Positions 1 through 8,578 of a DNA stretch of 64,000 nucleotides are shown piece by piece. The translations under genes were made by a program, and so were the position numbers. The stretch lies in the NCBI RefSeq assembly GCF_041906005.1, contig NZ_JAYRJY010000001.1:2108001-2172000 (forward strand). The letters are read 5' to 3'. How positions within the stretch are numbered: position 1 is the first letter of the stretch; every line of letters begins with the position of its first letter. The DNA comes from Ferrovibrio sp041906005 (GTDB taxonomy: Bacteria > Pseudomonadota > Alphaproteobacteria > Ferrovibrionales > Ferrovibrionaceae). The notes beneath the pieces were generated by a model, which saw nothing but the letters and a program-made list of their open reading frames with translations, had not been told where the DNA came from and did no database searches.

Positions 1-976
1 TGCCGGCTTTCGCCAGCACCTCGCCCAGTGTGAGCGGATAACGCACCGGCGGAAAAGCAGTCGCGAGGAATTCGTTGAGCTGCGCCGAATATTCCGTCAC
101 GCCCACGGCGCCGGCAAACCGCACCACGCGGCCGCGGTTGAAGCCGTCGAAATGTGGATCGAGCAACGCCGTAAGGATTTCACGCGCACGGTCGGCGCGG
201 AAATTCGCCATCAGCACGCCGTCGCCATCCTTCATGCCGCCAAAGCCCGCAATGGCGGTGGGAGTGATGAATTCGTCGGTCTCGTCTGCGGCATAACCCT
301 GTTCGACAGCGGCCTCGGCGCTGGCCGCCGCCTTGCCCCTGGCATCCACCAGCGCGTCATAGGCCTGGGCCACACGTTCCCAGCGCTTGTCGCGGTCCAT
401 GGCATAGAAGCGCCCGGAAACGGTGGCAAAGCCGATGCCGTTGATGCCCGCGATCTGCTGGCGCACCTGGGCCAGGAAACCCAGCGCGCTTTTCGGCGGC
501 GTGTCGCGGCCATCGGCGAACATGTGGATCCACACCTTGACGCCGGCAGCGGCAACGATCTTCGCCAGCGCGGCCATGTGGTCCTGGTGTGAATGCACGC
601 CGCCATCCGACAGCAGACCCAGCAGATGCAGGGCGCCGCCGCTTTGCTTCAGTTTGGCGATCAGGCCGGTGACGGCCGGGTTGGTCGCCAGGCTGCCATC
701 GGCCACGGCATTGTCCAGCCGGCCCAGATCGGGCACGGCGATACGGCCGGCGCCGATATTCATGTGGCCCACTTCCGAATTGCCCATCTGTCCGTCCGGC
801 AGGCCCACATCGCGGCCCGAAGTGCCCATGCGGGCAAAGGGGCGGGTCTCCAGCAGCCGTCGGTAATTGGGCAGCCGGGCCTGGGCCAGTGCATTGTCGG
901 TCGGGTCCTCGCGCAGGCCCCAGCCGTCCAGGATGCACAAAACGACGGGTTTCTTGGCTTCGGCGGTCTCGGTCAT
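1..976 (-). CDS. gpmI: 2,3-bisphosphoglycerate-independent phosphoglycerate mutase, partial
   Basis: Cytosolic glycolytic enzyme interconverting 3- and 2-phosphoglycerate with Mn2+ and no bisphosphoglycerate cofactor. About 325 N-terminal residues are visible; the remaining third of a roughly 510-residue family lies beyond base 1. The metal-binding ILDGWG motif (Asp17) and NSEVGHMNIG, whose Ser67 is the expected phosphoserine nucleophile, are intact. SDGGVHSH and FADGRDTPP of the inserted transferase domain follow. The ATG at 976 gives the short leader typical before ILDGWG. It reads leftwards behind rsfS and rlmH, a conserved alphaproteobacterial order, so these probably share a transcript. 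Confidence 0.95.
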   Translation of the reverse strand, partial: MTETAEAKKPVVLCILDGWGLREDPTDNALAQARLPNYRRLLETRPFARMGTSGRDVGLPDGQMGNSEVGHMNIGAGRIAVPDLGRLDNAVADGSLATNPAVTGLIAKLKQSGGALHLLGLLSDGGVHSHQDHMAALAKIVAAAGVKVWIHMFADGRDTPPKSALGFLAQVRQQIAGINGIGFATVSGRFYAMDRDKRWERVAQAYDALVDARGKAAASAEAAVEQGYAADETDEFITPTAIAGFGGMKDGDGVLMANFRADRAREILTALLDPHFDGFNRGRVVRFAGAVGVTEYSAQLNEFLATAFPPVRYPLTLGEVLAKAG

Positions 977-1085
977 GGCTCAAGGCGGAAAAGCGGTGGG
1001 AATTCGGGCCTTACATAGCGCAACCGGGCAGCGCCGTCACGCCGGGCTTTCCCATCGCCGTGATCGATTCCACCAATCATGGCGG

Positions 1086-1556
1086 TCAGTCGCGGTGATA
1101 GGGATGTCCGGTCTGCAGGCTCCAGGCCCGGTAGAGCTGTTCCAGCAGCATCACCCTGGCCAGCAAATGCGGCCAAGTCATGGCCGACAGCGACAGTGTT
1201 AGCCGGGCCCTGGCCGTCAGGGCGGGGTCCAGCCCGTCGGCACCGCCGATCAGGAAAGCCACGTCCTGTTCGCCGCCGTCGCGCCATTTCTCCAGGATTT
1301 CGGCGAATTGCCGGCTGGACAGGCTTTTGCCCCGCTCGTCCATCGCCACCAGCACGGCGCCCTTCGGCACGGCCGCCAGCAGCAATTCGGCCTCGCGCGC
1401 CTTGCGCTCGGTCACACTGCCACCCTGTTTGCGGTCTTCCACCTCGCGGATGGTCACCGGCCAGGGCAAACGCTCGCGATAGGAATCGATCAGGCTCTGG
1501 GCCGCGTCGTGCTTGGCCCGGCCAGCCCTACCGATGCAGGCAACCGTGATCTTCAT
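1086..1556 (-). CDS. rlmH: 23S rRNA (pseudouridine1915-N3)-methyltransferase RlmH
   Basis: SPOUT-class methyltransferase that methylates N3 of pseudouridine 1915 in helix 69 of 23S rRNA on the assembled 70S ribosome, using SAM. The 156 residues match the family length. The SAM-binding trefoil knot is visible as FLIGGADGL (about residues 101-109), with the family C-terminus LARVMLLEQLYRAW and a terminal GHPYHRD. It starts at ATG 1556 with the typical MKITV strand. It lies between rsfS (45 bp upstream) and gpmI (109 bp downstream), as in many alphaproteobacteria. Confidence 0.96.
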   Translation of the reverse strand: MKITVACIGRAGRAKHDAAQSLIDSYRERLPWPVTIREVEDRKQGGSVTERKAREAELLLAAVPKGAVLVAMDERGKSLSSRQFAEILEKWRDGGEQDVAFLIGGADGLDPALTARARLTLSLSAMTWPHLLARVMLLEQLYRAWSLQTGHPYHRD

Positions 1557-1600
1557 GGGTGGTTTTCATCGCTCCGGCTGGAACCGGAGCGATGTTGGCA

Positions 1601-2257
1601 TCAGGCCGCAGCGGGCTCGGGAATGGCGGCGCCCCACATCTTTTCCAGATTGTAGAAGCTGCGCACTTCCGGCCTGAAGATATGCACGACGATGTCGCCG
1701 GTATCGATCAGCACCCAGTCGCCCACCGCCTTGCCTTCGGCGCGCACCTTCTTGCCGGTTTCCCGGGTGATGCGCTCCACCAGATGCTCGGCGATGGCCG
1801 CCACCTGGCGCGAGGACCGGCCCGAGGCGACAACGAGGAAATCGGCAATCGACGACTTGCCGGTCAGCTCGATCGAGACGATGTCTTCCGCCTTGTCGTC
1901 GTCCAGCGATTTCAGGATCAGCTTGTGCAGCTTGATCACCGCGGCCGGGATGGCGGCGCGGCGGGCTTCGGCTTTTTTCGGATCAATCGGCTTTTTGGCG
2001 GGCTTCGGCTTGGATGCAGCCTTGGCGGCTTTGGTGACGGCGCTGGTCACCGTCTTCTTTTTCGCCGCGCCCTTGGCTGGCGCCGTGCTTTTGGCCGGTG
2101 CCTTGGTCTTGGGGACCGGCTTTGCGGCTGATTTGGTCTTTCCGGCAGGCGTCTTGCCGGCTGAACTCTTGCCGGCTGAATTCTTTGCGGTGGAAGCGGC
2201 CTTGGGCTTGGAGCCGGCGGTCGCGGCAGCGCGTTTGCGCGTCGTGGTGGTTGCTAT
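1601..2257 (-). CDS. rsfS: Ribosomal silencing factor RsfS with basic N-terminal extension; apparent AUA start
   Basis: RsfS binds ribosomal protein uL14 and blocks subunit joining when nutrients are scarce. The conserved domain occupies the last ~115 residues (KLHKLILKSLDDDKAEDI, then SIADFLVVASGRSSRQV, then GDWVLIDTGDIVVHIF). The first ATG/GTG/TTG in frame is GTG 2050 (149 residues). However, the frame stays open upstream and encodes 69 more residues rich in Lys, Ala and Pro with coding-like codon use. A strong AAGGAGG (about 2264-2270) sits 8 nt before an ATA codon at 2255-2257, giving an M/I-ATTTTRKR start and about 218 residues. I prefer the long form; if AUA is not used, the gene is 1601-2050. 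Confidence 0.85.
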   Translation of the reverse strand: MATTTTRKRAAATAGSKPKAASTAKNSAGKSSAGKTPAGKTKSAAKPVPKTKAPAKSTAPAKGAAKKKTVTSAVTKAAKAASKPKPAKKPIDPKKAEARRAAIPAAVIKLHKLILKSLDDDKAEDIVSIELTGKSSIADFLVVASGRSSRQVAAIAEHLVERITRETGKKVRAEGKAVGDWVLIDTGDIVVHIFRPEVRSFYNLEKMWGAAIPEPAAA

Positions 2258-2393
2258 GGCTTGGTCCTCCTTGATGGAGTCCTCCGGAAACTGACACCCG
2301 ATTCGACCGGTATGGCGGCCGAATCGGGTCCAGTGTATCGCGACTCGGGTTACCCGACAATGAAAGTCGTGTGAAACACCGGTCGGCGCGGGC

Positions 2394-3824
2394 TTACAGG
2401 AACCACAGCCAGGTGATCAGGACGAACGGAATCATCAGCAGGGGCACCGACCACAGCATGTAGCCGAAAAAGCTCGGCATGCGGATGCCCGACTGCTCGG
2501 CGATGGCCTTCACCATGAAATTCGGCGCGTTGCCGATATAGGTGACGGCGCCCATGTAGACCGCGCCCATCGAGATCGCCAGCAGCGTGCCGGCCATTGG
2601 CCCCATCAGCGCGGCGGCGTCGCCACCGGCCATGTGGAAGAACACCAGATAGGTCGGCGCATTGTCGAGGAAGGCCGACAGCAGGCCGGTGAGCCAGAAA
2701 TACATCTCGTCGCGCGGCGCGCCATCCGGCCCGGTGGCCAGGGCGATCAGGTCGCGCAGCTGGCCGTCGCTGCCGGCGCGCAGGATGGCGATCACCGGTA
2801 CGATGGTCAGGAAGATGCCGGCAAACAGCTTGGCGACTTCCAGGATCGGTTCCCAGTTGAAGCCGTTGCCTTCGCGCGTGGTCTTCGCCGTGATCAGCAG
2901 CGACACGCCGGCCAGACCCAGCAGGATGGCGTCGCGCGCCAGGTTCTGCGGTTTCACTTCCACACCGCCGATGCTGAAGCTCCAGCCCGGCTGCCAGGTG
3001 CCCGACATCAGCACGGCGCCCACCACGCCGGCCAGCAGGAAAATATTGAGGCCGCCTTCGACGCGGATGGCGGTGTCGGGCGTCGGGTCGCGGGTAACGC
3101 CTTCCTTCACGTAGTAATAGCGGTCGACGGCATAGAACACCGCCAGCAGGATCATGCTGAGCAGCAGGGTGGGGGCGAACATCGCTTCCATGGTCCAGAA
3201 GAAGCGCACGCCGTTGAGGAAGCCCAGGAACAGCGGCGGATCGCCCAGCGGCGTCAGCGCGCCACCCACATTGGCGACCAGGAAGATGAAGAAGATCACC
3301 ACATGCACATTGTGCTTGCGGTTGTCGTTGGCGCGGATCAGCGGGCGGATCAGCAGCATCGCGGCGCCGGTGGTGCCCATCCAGCTGGCCAGCACCGTGC
3401 CGGCGGCCAGCAGGCCGGTATTCAGGCTGGGCGAGCCATGCAGGTTGCCCACGATGCGCACACCGCCAGCGATGGTGAACAGCGACAGCAGCAGAATGGT
3501 GAAGGGCAGGTATTCATGCAAAGCCACTTCCAGCACCACATGCATGGCGCTGTCGGCACCGTCGCGCAGGGCGAACGGCACCAGGAAGGCCAGGCCCCAG
3601 AAGGCGGCGATCTTGCCGTAATGGTGATGCCAGAAGGATGGCGCCATGAGCGGGAACAGCGCGATCGACAGCAGGATGCCGGCGAATGGCAGGCCCCATA
3701 ACAGCGTCAGGCTGGCGCCGTCGATGGCAGCAGCCTGTGCCGGCGCGCTGAGGGCCAGTGCCGCAATGGCAATGAATGGAATAACGGCAAAAGCCCCGGC
3801 CTTGCGGGTCGGTTTGGCGGGCAT
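2394..3824 (-). CDS. Sodium:proton antiporter-like membrane protein (NhaD/ArsB/CitMHS ion-transporter superfamily)
   Basis: Polytopic inner-membrane transporter of 476 residues with about 11-13 hydrophobic segments. A signal-like leader (to about residue 33, ending APAQAA) is followed by a core with the superfamily pattern GGALTPLGDPPLFLG and, near the C-terminus, FLDNAPTYLVFF. These resemble the paired discontinuous helices of the NhaD/ArsB fold, so proton-coupled Na+ or anion exchange is inferred; the ion is not proven. ATG 3824 is preceded by GAGGGGAG at good spacing, whereas the longer frame to 3986 would run into the preceding gene. It is a close tandem paralogue of the gene at 3923-5359. 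Confidence 0.85.
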   Translation of the reverse strand: MPAKPTRKAGAFAVIPFIAIAALALSAPAQAAAIDGASLTLLWGLPFAGILLSIALFPLMAPSFWHHHYGKIAAFWGLAFLVPFALRDGADSAMHVVLEVALHEYLPFTILLLSLFTIAGGVRIVGNLHGSPSLNTGLLAAGTVLASWMGTTGAAMLLIRPLIRANDNRKHNVHVVIFFIFLVANVGGALTPLGDPPLFLGFLNGVRFFWTMEAMFAPTLLLSMILLAVFYAVDRYYYVKEGVTRDPTPDTAIRVEGGLNIFLLAGVVGAVLMSGTWQPGWSFSIGGVEVKPQNLARDAILLGLAGVSLLITAKTTREGNGFNWEPILEVAKLFAGIFLTIVPVIAILRAGSDGQLRDLIALATGPDGAPRDEMYFWLTGLLSAFLDNAPTYLVFFHMAGGDAAALMGPMAGTLLAISMGAVYMGAVTYIGNAPNFMVKAIAEQSGIRMPSFFGYMLWSVPLLMIPFVLITWLWFL

Positions 3825-3922
3825 CGCGGCGCGCTCCCCTCGGTTGTTGTTTCGCGTCGTGTGTCGCGCACCGATATGGGAATTCTTGCCGCCAATGGCA
3901 ACCCTTGCCCGGGCGTATTTGC

Positions 3923-5359
3923 TCAGAACATGAAGAACAGCAGGGTAACAAGCACAAAACAGGGCAGCAGGATGCCGCAGCTCCACACCATGTAGCCAAA
4001 GAAGCTGGGCATCTTCACGCTCATCTCCTCGGCGATGGCCTTCACCATGAAATTGGGGGCATTGCCGATATAGGAGTTGGCGCCCATGAACACCGCGCCG
4101 GCCGAGATCGCCAGCAATGTGGTGGCCAGCGGGCCCATCAGCGTGGCGGCATCGCCGCTCGCCATGTTGAAGAACACCAGATAGGTCGGCGCATTGTCGA
4201 GGAAGCTGGACAGGCCGCCAGCCAGCCAGAAATACATCGCGTTGTTGGGCGAGCCGTCCGGGTTTGAGGCCAGGCTGACCAGGCCGCCCAAGGCGCCGTC
4301 AGTGCCTGCGCGCAGGATGGCGATTGCCGGGATGATGGTGACGAAAATGCCGGCAAACAGCTTGGCGACTTCCACGATGGGGCCCCAGGTGAACCCGTTA
4401 TCGGCGCGGGTCTGCGCCTCGGTCAGTTTCAGCGAGGCAAACGCGATGGCCAGAAGCAGCAGGTCGCGTGCCAGATTCTGCAATTCGACATTCACGCCAA
4501 AGATGCTGAACTCTATGCCGGGCTTCCAGGTGCCCGACATCAGCACGGCCAGGATGACGGCGCCGAGCAGGATCAGGTTGACGCCGCCCTCGATGCTGAT
4601 CGGACTATCGGGCGTCGGGTCGGCTTTCACGATGCCTTCCTTGCGGTAGAGGTAGCTGTCGATGGCATAGAACACGCCCAGCAGCACCACGACGACCACC
4701 AGCGTGGGCATGAACAGCGCCTGGGTGGTCCAGAAGAAATGCACGCCCTTGAGGAAACCCAGGAACAGCGGCGGATCGCCCAGCGGCGTCAGCGCGCCGC
4801 CGATATTCGAGACCAGGAAGATGAAGAAGATCACCACATGCACATTGTGCTGGCGGTTGTCGTTGGCGCGGATCAGCGGCCGGATCATCAGCATCGAGGC
4901 GCCGGTGGTGCCCATCCAGCTCGCCAGCACGGTGCCGATGAACAGCATGGCGGTGTTCAGGCTGGGCGAGCCATGCAGGTTGCCGGTCAGCCGCACGCCG
5001 CCGGCCACGGTGAACAGGGCGAACAGCAGGATGATGAAGGGGATGTATTCGTGCAGCGCCACTTCCAGCAGCGCGTGGCCGGTGGGCAGCGAACCGAATT
5101 GCAGGGCGAAGGGCACGATCACGCACAGGCTCCAGAAGGCGGCGACCTTGCCGTAATGGTGATGCCAGAAAGACGGCGTGAACAGCGGCATCAGGGCGAT
5201 CGAGAGCAGGATGCCGGCAAACGGCAGCACCCACAGGATATTCAGCGCCTTGCCATCGATGGCGGCGGCGGCCTGCGCCGGCATGGAAAGGCCAAGGCTG
5301 AACAGCAGGCCAAACAGAATGGACGGCGCAGCCAGGCGCAGAACACGCGAGCAGGTCAT
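3923..5359 (-). CDS. Sodium:proton antiporter-like membrane protein, tandem paralogue
   Basis: Second copy (478 residues) of the antiporter-like protein, lying 98 bp upstream of its sister in the same direction. It shares nearly all landmarks: leader ending MPAQAAAAIDG, SFWHHHYGK, GNLHGSPSLNT, ASWMGTTGASMLMIRPL, GGALTPLGDPPLFLGFL and SFLDNAPTYLVFFNM. Differences are spread through the loops, pointing to an old duplication rather than a recent one. It starts at ATG 5359, with the leader immediately following. Transport of Na+/H+ or an organic anion is inferred from the superfamily only. Confidence 0.85.
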   Translation of the reverse strand: MTCSRVLRLAAPSILFGLLFSLGLSMPAQAAAAIDGKALNILWVLPFAGILLSIALMPLFTPSFWHHHYGKVAAFWSLCVIVPFALQFGSLPTGHALLEVALHEYIPFIILLFALFTVAGGVRLTGNLHGSPSLNTAMLFIGTVLASWMGTTGASMLMIRPLIRANDNRQHNVHVVIFFIFLVSNIGGALTPLGDPPLFLGFLKGVHFFWTTQALFMPTLVVVVVLLGVFYAIDSYLYRKEGIVKADPTPDSPISIEGGVNLILLGAVILAVLMSGTWKPGIEFSIFGVNVELQNLARDLLLLAIAFASLKLTEAQTRADNGFTWGPIVEVAKLFAGIFVTIIPAIAILRAGTDGALGGLVSLASNPDGSPNNAMYFWLAGGLSSFLDNAPTYLVFFNMASGDAATLMGPLATTLLAISAGAVFMGANSYIGNAPNFMVKAIAEEMSVKMPSFFGYMVWSCGILLPCFVLVTLLFFMF

Positions 5360-5427
5360 GTTTCCCCCGGAATGACGCGGAATGCAGAATGCCGGCCGGC
5401 ACCATACCGGCTGGCTGCCGGCCCGAT

Positions 5428-5475
5428 CAATGGCCGGGGCAATGGCCGGGGCAATGACCGGGGCAATGGCCGGCG
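5428..5475. repeat. Four tandem copies of a 12-bp unit
   Basis: The unit CAATGGCCGGGG is repeated head to tail at 5428, 5440, 5452 (G to A at the sixth base) and 5464 (CG end). It fills the gap between the antiporter start (5359) and the cation-exporter stop (5480). The repeat is direct rather than hairpin-forming, and likely arose by replication slippage. Confidence 0.9.
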
Positions 5476-5479
5476 CGGT

Positions 5480-6430
5480 CTAATGGCCCGGGCTGTCGTC
5501 GCGGCTCACGAAATGGGCCTGCGGTTCGTCATAGCCGGCCGGATCCTGGTGGATGATCACCTCGGCGCCGGGAAACAGCTCCAGCAGGCGCATTTCGATC
5601 TCGTCGGAAATCCGGTGCGCCTCGCGCAGCGACAACTCGGGATCGAGTTCAAGATGGAACTGGATGAACACCTGGTTGCCGGCCTGGCGGGTGCGCAGAT
5701 CGTGCAGGGCGCGCGCGTCCGGGTGGGCGCGCACCACGGCCAGAATCCGCTCTCGGTCGGCATCGGCCATTTCGCGGTCCATCAGGTGATGCAGGGCGCC
5801 GCGCACGATGTCGATGGCGCTTTTCAGGATCACCGCGGCGATGGCCAGCGCGCAGACCGGATCGAACCAGGCGAAATCGCCGCGGCTGGCCAGCACGAGG
5901 GCCGCGATCACCGCCAGGTTGGTGGCAAGGTCGCCCACGTAATGCAGGCGGTCGGCGGTAACGGCCAGCGACCCGGTCTGTCTCACCACGTGGCGCTGAT
6001 ACAGCACGAGGGCGGCGGTCAGCGTGATCGAGAGCAGCATCACGACGATGCCGGCCAGGCCCTGCTCCACCGGCTGCGGCTGCAGCAGGCGGTCGATCGA
6101 TTCCACCACCAGGAACAGCGCCGAGCCGACGATCAGCGCGGCCTGGCCCAGTCCGGCCAGTGCCTCGGCCTTGCCATGGCCGAAGCGATGCTCGTCATCG
6201 GCCGGCGTCAGCGCGTGGCGCACCGCCAGCAGGTTGACCAGCGAAGCCAGCGCATCAAGCAGGCTGTCGACCAGGGATGCCAGCAGCGACACCGACCCGG
6301 TGACCATCCAGGCTGCCAGTTTGGCCATGATCAGCACCAGGGCCACGGCCACCGAGGCATTGGTGGCGCGCCGCATCAGCCGCGCCTTCAGCGCGGGATC
6401 GGCGGGCACATAGGCGTTCGGACCGGCCAT
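5480..6430 (-). CDS. Cation diffusion facilitator (FieF-like divalent metal/H+ exporter)
   Basis: Inner-membrane exporter that moves Zn2+, Fe2+ or similar divalent ions out of the cytosol against protons. It has 316 residues: six membrane helices, then a cytoplasmic ferredoxin-like dimerisation domain (about residues 215-300). The transport site has the DxxxD pair in helix 2 (VDSLLDAL) and HxxxD in helix 5 (RLHYVGD), matching the Asp45/Asp49/His153/Asp157 set of E. coli FieF. The start ATG overlaps the stop of pdxH (TGATG at 6428-6432), so the two are translationally coupled. Confidence 0.93.
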   Translation of the reverse strand: MAGPNAYVPADPALKARLMRRATNASVAVALVLIMAKLAAWMVTGSVSLLASLVDSLLDALASLVNLLAVRHALTPADDEHRFGHGKAEALAGLGQAALIVGSALFLVVESIDRLLQPQPVEQGLAGIVVMLLSITLTAALVLYQRHVVRQTGSLAVTADRLHYVGDLATNLAVIAALVLASRGDFAWFDPVCALAIAAVILKSAIDIVRGALHHLMDREMADADRERILAVVRAHPDARALHDLRTRQAGNQVFIQFHLELDPELSLREAHRISDEIEMRLLELFPGAEVIIHQDPAGYDEPQAHFVSRDDSPGH

Positions 6431-7014
6431 CAGGGAAACAGCCGTTCGGTGGCCCAGCTCTCTCCGCTGCGGCGGTAGACCAGCCGGTCATGCAGGCGGA
6501 AAGGCCGGTCGGCCCAGAATTCCAGATAGCTGGGCGCGATGCGGAAGCCCGACCAGTAGGGCGGGCGCGGCACCTCGCCGATGGCGTATTTCGCGGCGTA
6601 TTTCGCCACGGCGGCTTCCAGCGCGAAGCGGCCCTCCAGCGGGCGCGACTGTTGCGAGGCCCAGGCGCCGATGCGGCTGTCGCGCGGCCGCGAGGCGAAA
6701 TAGGCATCGGCCTCTTCGTCGCTCACCACGCTCACCTGTCCGCGCAGGCGCACCTGCCGGCGCAGGCTTTTCCAGTGGAACACGGCGGCCGCCTGCTTGT
6801 TGGCGAGGATCTCGCGGCCCTTCTGGCTTTCGAAATTGGTGTAGAAGACAAAACCCCGCGCATCATGGCCCTTCAGCAGCACCATGCGCACGTTGGGCAG
6901 GCCATCGGTGTCGGCCGTGGCCAGTGCCATGGCATTGGCATCGTTGGGTTCGCTCTTCTCGGCCTCGGCCAGCCAGTCGGCGAACAGGGCATAGGGATCG
7001 GCAACAGCATCCAT
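6430..7014 (-). CDS. pdxH: Pyridoxamine/pyridoxine 5'-phosphate oxidase
   Basis: FMN-dependent oxidase forming pyridoxal 5'-phosphate, the last step of vitamin B6 synthesis and salvage. The 194 residues include the FMN-binding RMVLLKGHDARGFVFYTN and KGREI, the FHWKSLRRQVRLRG strand, SRIGAWASQQS, and the C-terminal substrate-contacting RPFRLHDRLVYRR. The ATG at 7014 (MDAVADPYALF) fits the family length; the open frame continues to 7407 but carries no family sequence. It is divergent from the lipoprotein gene at 7181, and its stop overlaps the cation exporter start. Confidence 0.95.
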   Translation of the reverse strand: MDAVADPYALFADWLAEAEKSEPNDANAMALATADTDGLPNVRMVLLKGHDARGFVFYTNFESQKGREILANKQAAAVFHWKSLRRQVRLRGQVSVVSDEEADAYFASRPRDSRIGAWASQQSRPLEGRFALEAAVAKYAAKYAIGEVPRPPYWSGFRIAPSYLEFWADRPFRLHDRLVYRRSGESWATERLFP

Positions 7015-7180
7015 GTCTGGTTCAAGCCTTTGATAATCAATCTTAATTACTTGCGGGGCGGCGCCGCAGATATAGCGCAATGACGCAACAATACCAAATC
7101 TGCGCCGCAATCCCGCCGTAATCGGGGCCGAGATTCCCCTCCGTGCCCGCCATGGGCATGTCTTTGGGGTTCCAACATCC

Positions 7181-7669
7181 ATGATCGCTTCATCCAAGCG
7201 TTTTGTCCCTGTCGTCGCCGCGCTGGGCATCGCCGGCCTGCTGGCCGCCTGCGCCAACGACAGCGGCCCGAAGCAGAATGTCGGCACCGTGCTCGGCGGC
7301 GTCGGTGGCGCCGTGGCCGGCGCGCAGTTCGGCAAGGGCACCGGCCAGCTGGTCGGCGTCGCGGCCGGCACGCTGATCGGCGCGCTGCTGGGTTCGGAGG
7401 TCGGCAAGTCGCTCGACCGGGCCGACCGCAGCTATATGGATCGCGCCAACCAGCGCGCGTTCGAGAGCACGCCTTCGGGCACCCAGGTTTCCTGGCGCAA
7501 CCCCGATAGCGGCAATGCCGGCACCGTGGTGCCGCAGCCGGCCTATCAGGCGCAGAGCGGCGAATATTGCCGCGAATTCCAGCAGACCATCACGGTCGGC
7601 GGCCAGACCCAGCAGGGCTATGGCACCGCCTGCCGCCAGCCCGATGGCAGCTGGAAAGTGATGAACTGA
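7181..7669 (+). CDS. Outer-membrane lipoprotein with glycine-zipper 2TM domain (17-kDa surface antigen family)
   Basis: Predicted lipoprotein of 162 residues. The signal peptide ends in the lipobox LAAC, so Cys24 would be lipidated. Residues ~35-75 form a Gly/Ala zipper (VLGGVGGAVAGAQFGKG, then VGVAAGTLIGALLGSEVG), the 2TM glycine-zipper fold of the rickettsial 17-kDa antigen and SlyB group. The C-terminal half has the family's YCREFQQTITVGG and a final GSWKV strand. It probably stabilises the envelope. A single-gene unit, divergent from pdxH and followed by a strong terminator. Confidence 0.9.
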   Translation: MIASSKRFVPVVAALGIAGLLAACANDSGPKQNVGTVLGGVGGAVAGAQFGKGTGQLVGVAAGTLIGALLGSEVGKSLDRADRSYMDRANQRAFESTPSGTQVSWRNPDSGNAGTVVPQPAYQAQSGEYCREFQQTITVGGQTQQGYGTACRQPDGSWKVMN

Positions 7670-7733
7670 ACGAGCTTTTTCTGGCCCGTCTGGGCCACTG
7701 CGTCCGGCGTATTTTCCCTTCCCCCCAGACTCA

Positions 7734-7767
7734 ACGGCGTATCCTCCCGGATGCGCCGTCTTTTTTT
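7734..7767 (+). terminator. Rho-independent terminator after the lipoprotein gene
   Basis: ACGGCGTATCC (7734-7744), loop TCCC, then GGATGCGCCGT (7749-7759) with one non-pairing position, followed by C and seven T residues (7761-7767). It lies 65 bp after the lipoprotein stop. Confidence 0.88.
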
Positions 7768-7850
7768 GTGGTGCGTTAAGGATTCCGGCCTAAGATGGGG
7801 CGGTCGCCTGCAGAAGCCGGCGATGCCATATGCAGCAGCAGGAGGCCAGA

Positions 7851-8543
7851 ATGGTCGCCGAGATTGCCGGGAACGCCGTTCCCAAAAGCCTGCTGGCCGC
7901 GCGCGAGGCGCTGGCCGGCCTGAAAGCACCCCGTGTGAAAACCGAGGCCGAGCAGAAGCTCGACGAGGTGCTGCGCGATCTGAAAAGCACCAAGAGCAAG
8001 GCCGCGCAGGAAGCGGCCCGGCGCAAGCTGGAGCGGCTGAAGGCCCGGCTGGAGGCGCTCAAGCTCGCCGCCGGTTCGGCGGCGGCGACCGGCGATGCCA
8101 AGCTGGCGCGCAAGGTGGCCAAGGAAATCCGCGATGCCGCGCGTGAACTCGGCCGAGCACTGGCTGCCGCCGGCGGCGATGCCGGCAGTGCGGGAGTGGC
8201 GGCTTCGGCCGGCACCGCGTCTGTGGCGGCAACAGAGACAAAGACCGGCGAGCAGATCAAGACGGTGGCGGCGCCTGCCGTCGGGACCCCAGGCCAGGGC
8301 AATGATCTCGCCACGCTGAAAAGCGAGGCGATGGGGATGCTGAAAGAGCTGAAGAAAATCATGCGCAAGCTGCGCGAAACTGGCCTGCACCCGAATATCC
8401 CGTCCAAGGATCGCATCGAGATGGAAAAGATGTTCGCCGAAGCCGAGCGCGAGATGGCGGGCCTGCAGGCCGCCGCGATGCCGGGCCCCGCCATGCCGGG
8501 CCTCGACGCGGTCTCCGTTCATGGGGTGGACCTCAGGGCCTGA
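7851..8543 (+). CDS. Hypothetical protein, Ala/Lys-rich coiled coil
   Basis: Not recognised. The 230-residue product starts at ATG 7851, preceded by AGGAGG five bases upstream; an in-frame ATG at 7830 lacks such a site. Residues ~30-105 are an uninterrupted run of charged heptads (LDEVLRDLKSTKSKAAQEAA and onward) predicted to form a long helix. An Ala/Gly/Thr-rich linker follows, then a second helical stretch (~150-205, with MLKELKKIMRKLRETGLHPN). There is no signal peptide, membrane segment or metal motif, suggesting a cytosolic scaffold or flagellar/cell-cycle accessory role, which is a guess. It lies 35 bp before a DUF3237 gene. Confidence 0.75.
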   Translation: MVAEIAGNAVPKSLLAAREALAGLKAPRVKTEAEQKLDEVLRDLKSTKSKAAQEAARRKLERLKARLEALKLAAGSAAATGDAKLARKVAKEIRDAARELGRALAAAGGDAGSAGVAASAGTASVAATETKTGEQIKTVAAPAVGTPGQGNDLATLKSEAMGMLKELKKIMRKLRETGLHPNIPSKDRIEMEKMFAEAEREMAGLQAAAMPGPAMPGLDAVSVHGVDLRA

Positions 8544-8578
8544 TTTGCCTAGCCTTCCTCCGGTCAAGGGGAGGAAGA

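Noticed and set aside
5428..5475. Possible CRISPR array (also considered for 43039-43074)
   Set aside because: Units are 12 bp with no spacers and no cas genes nearby; these are simple tandem repeats.
4739..6478. A 579-codon plus-strand frame, His/Gln-rich
   Set aside because: It is antisense to the antiporter and cation exporter genes, whose families are clearly recognisable on the minus strand.
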